Below are positions 62,232 to 64,000 of a stretch of 64,000 nucleotides of DNA, in pieces. Both the position numbers and the translations under genes were made by a program. Below the pieces are notes generated by a model that did not search any database, had not been told where the DNA came from, and worked only from the letters and a program-made list of their open reading frames with translations. This DNA is from Bacteroidales bacterium. GTDB lineage: Bacteria; Bacteroidota; Bacteroidia; Bacteroidales; UBA932. Position 1 is the stretch's first letter, and the number at the start of each line of letters is the position of its first letter. The stretch lies in NCBI GenBank assembly GCA_017429765.1, contig JAFROJ010000073.1, positions 1 through 64,000 of the forward strand. Reading direction: 5' to 3'.

Positions 62232-63617
62232 TTAAAATTCGATGTCGAGAGTCTCGATCTCAGTCGCCACCTGCTTGAGGAAGCGGGTCGCCTCGCCACC
62301 GTCGAGAGCCCTGTGGTCGTAGGTCAGCGAGAGGCCGAGGAAAGGCACGAAGGCGTAGACTCCGCCGCCGAGGTCCTTCGGACGCGGGACGATGGTGCCC
62401 ACTCCGAGGATAGCGCTCTGAGGCAGGTTGATGACGGGGGTGAACCACTCCACTCCGAAGCCTCCGAGGTTGGAGACCGTGAAGGAAGCGGCCTCGGCCG
62501 AGAGCAGGTCAGGATTGACGCTGCCCTTGCGGCAATCGTCGGCCACCTGCTTGAGGGCCTTGCTGAGCCCGGTGATATTCAGGTCCTCGGAGTGTTTGAC
62601 GCATGGGACCATCAGGCCGCGCTCGGTGTCGACGGCGCAACCGAGATTGACAGTGTTGAAGAACCTCATGGAGTCGCCCAGGCAGTGGGAGTTGACCTTC
62701 GGGAACTTCTGGAGGGCCCTGATGACAGCGTAGCAGACGAAGTCGTTGATGGTGACGTTGACATCTATCCTGCCCTCTTCCAGAGCCTTCTTGGCTTTCT
62801 TGCGAAGAGCCTGGACCTTCCTGGCGTCGGCTCCGAGCATGTGAGTGAGCTGGGCGGAGTTCTGGAGGGAATTGTACATGCTCTTGGCGATGAGCTTGCG
62901 CATGTTGGACATCTTCTCGACCTTGAACTCATCAGAGCCCTGAGCCATACACGGTCCCTGAGCCTGTCGAAGGGTTAAATCACCGCCCTTGACCATCCCG
63001 GCGAGACCGGTTCCGCTAGCGGGGGCCTGGAGGCCGCCTCCGGCGATCATGGCCTTCGCGAGGCCGGACCTCGGAGAGGCCGCGGCGGCGAGCACATCCC
63101 TTTCGATGACCCTGCCTCCCGGGCCGCTTCCGGCAAGATGGGAAGCGTCGACACCCTTCTCGGCCGCGAGTTTCCTCGCCCTCGGAGATATGGCTTCGGA
63201 GGGTATATCCCCAGACGCCGTCTCGCTCCGCTCGACCCCACCGTCCGCTTCGCTACCGGTCCCCCCTCTTAACGTGCCGAGGGTGGCGGTGGCTTCTGTG
63301 GATATACCCTCCGAATCTGTGTTCACCGGGGCGTCTGAACCTCCGGCCGCGTCGGGGGCGAACTCCGCGAAGGACTCGCCGGGCTCTCCGATGACCATGA
63401 CATTGGTCAGGCAAGGGATCTCGTCATTATCATTGAAGAAACAGGCCAGGACAGTGCCCTCGACCTTCGACTCCTCGTCGAAAGAGGCCTTGTCGGTCTC
63501 ATAGCTGAAAAGGATGTCCCCCACGGAGACCTTGTCTCCAACTTTCTTCTTGAACTCTGTTACGATGCAACTCTCTACTGACTGCCCCTGTTTGGGCATA
63601 ATTACTACTTGCGCCAT
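62232..63617 (-). CDS. 2-oxoacid dehydrogenase E2 (dihydrolipoamide acyltransferase)
   Basis: A 461-residue core subunit. The lipoyl domain (about 1-78) has Lys in SYETDKASFDE; the peripheral subunit-binding domain spans about 142-178 (SPRARKLAAEKGVD, GSGPGGRVIERDV); the acyltransferase domain (about 230-461) ends with TYDHRALDGGEATRF, the catalytic HxxxDG. Both linkers carry repeat-derived sequence: residues about 101-141 come from repeat copy B and about 215-222 (LRQAQGP) from a PEPVEG-type repeat. It leads the E2-E3-E1 operon. Confidence 0.93.
   Translation of the reverse strand: MAQVVIMPKQGQSVESCIVTEFKKKVGDKVSVGDILFSYETDKASFDEESKVEGTVLACFFNDNDEIPCLTNVMVIGEPGESFAEFAPDAAGGSDAPVNTDSEGISTEATATLGTLRGGTGSEADGGVERSETASGDIPSEAISPRARKLAAEKGVDASHLAGSGPGGRVIERDVLAAAASPRSGLAKAMIAGGGLQAPASGTGLAGMVKGGDLTLRQAQGPCMAQGSDEFKVEKMSNMRKLIAKSMYNSLQNSAQLTHMLGADARKVQALRKKAKKALEEGRIDVNVTINDFVCYAVIRALQKFPKVNSHCLGDSMRFFNTVNLGCAVDTERGLMVPCVKHSEDLNITGLSKALKQVADDCRKGSVNPDLLSAEAASFTVSNLGGFGVEWFTPVINLPQSAILGVGTIVPRPKDLGGGVYAFVPFLGLSLTYDHRALDGGEATRFLKQVATEIETLDIEF
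62952..62974. repeat. PEPVEG-type repeat in the second E2 linker
   Basis: A 23-nt unit identical to 52284-52306 in lplA, read here on the opposite strand relative to the gene, giving LRQAQGP instead of PEPVEG. The frame is kept open in both genes. Confidence 0.85.
63195..63315. repeat. Interspersed repeat copy B inside the E2 gene
   Basis: A 121-bp element bounded by a perfect 16-bp inverted repeat (TTCGGAGGGTATATCC at 63195-63210, complement at 63300-63315). The core matches copy A: 63222-63244 with one difference, and 63256-63287 identical over 32 nt. It lacks about 23 nt of copy A's middle. The whole element is translated as the linker between lipoyl and subunit-binding domains. Confidence 0.9.
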
Positions 63618-63656
63618 TAATTATGATTTTAATCAACAACCTTTAAATAGGTCATA

Positions 63657-63664
63657 CAAAGTTA
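63657..63664 (-). promoter_or_regulatory. E2-E3-E1 operon promoter -7 box
   Basis: TAACTTTG on the minus strand, 39 nt before the E2 ATG at 63617. Confidence 0.6.
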
Positions 63665-63691
63665 AAATTTCCTCTTGAGATAAAAAAGGAT

Positions 63692-63699
63692 TATATTTG
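63692..63699 (+). promoter_or_regulatory. Transketolase promoter -7 box
   Basis: TATATTTG, about 50 nt before the ATG at 63750; the leader contains a small GCTTTT/AAAAGC hairpin. Confidence 0.6.
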
Positions 63700-63749
63700 T
63701 GTGCTTTTCACAAAAAGCATAATTCAAACTAAAATTATCAAACACCAAA

Positions 63750-64000
63750 ATGCGATCAACAGAAGATCTGAAAAAGATTGCCTCTCAAGTCAGAAGAGAC
63801 ATCATCCGGATGGTCTCCCTGGCCAAATCAGGCCATCCGGGCGGTTCGATGAGCAGCGCTGATTTCATGACAGCCCTCTACTTCGGAGTCATGGATCAGG
63901 ATCCCGCCTCTTGGACCCGCGAGGGCGTCGGCCAGGACACTTTCATACTGTCCGCCGGACACCTCACCCCCATGTATTACTCGATCCTCGCCAGGGCGGG
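63750..64000 (+). CDS. Transketolase, N-terminal part (runs off the window)
   Basis: Eighty-three complete codons of a transketolase. MRSTEDLKKIASQVRRDIIR is followed by MVSLAKSGHPGGSMSSADF, with the thiamine-diphosphate-contacting His of SGHPGGS, and by DTFILSAGHLTPMYYSIL. It may be a full-length transketolase or a split N-terminal subunit; the short spacing and the QDTFILSAGHLTP pattern suit the split form, but the window ends before this can be decided. The gene is divergent from the E2-E3-E1 operon. Confidence 0.85.
   Translation, partial: MRSTEDLKKIASQVRRDIIRMVSLAKSGHPGGSMSSADFMTALYFGVMDQDPASWTREGVGQDTFILSAGHLTPMYYSILARA

Noticed and set aside
1..64000. CRISPR array, prophage, rRNA operon or integrated element
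   Set aside because: No regularly spaced direct repeats, phage structural genes, integrase or rRNA sequence were found on either strand.

Overview
The window looks like a chromosomal segment of a high-GC member of the Bacteroidales; the genus cannot be fixed from this sequence. Promoters carry the Bacteroidetes -7 box TAnnTTTG, and Shine-Dalgarno sequences are essentially absent except for one very strong one in front of rpsU. Lineage-typical genes are present: gldH, the holB-ricT-gldH order, DUF2723, DUF4271 next to hemD, DUF4293, OadA-type carboxyltransferase. No ribosomal operon, prophage, transposase or CRISPR array is present. Coding density is very high, and no gene-free stretch clearly exceeds 300 bases.

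Layout. 1-3.8 kb: rpsU, a large AsmA-like protein and tRNA-Leu(UAG). 3.8-9.0 kb (minus): malQ, an aldolase and two glycosyltransferases. 9.1-10.4 kb: U32 peptidase. 10.4-16.4 kb (minus): trxA, an outer-membrane barrel, a LOG protein, polyprenyl synthase, holB, ricT, gldH and trmB, probably one long operon. 16.5-22.4 kb (minus): TolC, adaptor and RND pump with a PII-like protein. 22.5-25.4 kb (minus): pgk, lgt and a HAD phosphatase. 25.5-33.3 kb: an rRNA-type methyltransferase, DUF2723, a SUI1 factor, DUF4271, hemD, rnpA, yidD, DUF4293 and a nucleoside phosphorylase. 33.3-38.9 kb: fabH, fabF, fabZ and rluA flanked by two membrane-anchored regulators. 39-47.3 kb (minus): a carboxyltransferase, a SPOR lipoprotein, an M28-TonB fusion, leuS and two YitT proteins. 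47.4-53.0 kb: a GlpT-like transporter, an acyltransferase and a UDG, diverging from a HAD phosphatase, a YqiA-like esterase and lplA. 53.0-56.6 kb: an ECF sigma unit, a LytTR regulator, an ExbB-like fragment and a toxin-antitoxin-like pair. 56.7-63.6 kb: an alcohol dehydrogenase and a 2-oxoacid dehydrogenase complex (fused E1, E3, E2). The window ends in the N-terminal part of a transketolase.

Most striking: two copies of an interspersed repeat with a shared core lie at 58.2 and 63.2 kb. Each is bounded by a perfect inverted repeat, but the arm sequence differs between the two loci. One copy lies inside the E2 coding sequence and supplies an inter-domain linker. A second, PEPVEG-type repeat supplies the other E2 linker and also interrupts lplA, whose product would lipoylate E2. 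Other items worth attention: an M28 peptidase domain lacking most of its metal ligands and fused to a TonB C-terminal domain; a biotinyl-like domain without its lysine; tandem 16-bp operators at the toxin-antitoxin-like locus; promoters so close to start codons that leaderless mRNAs are expected; and a frame-independent excess of the hexamer GAATAT.
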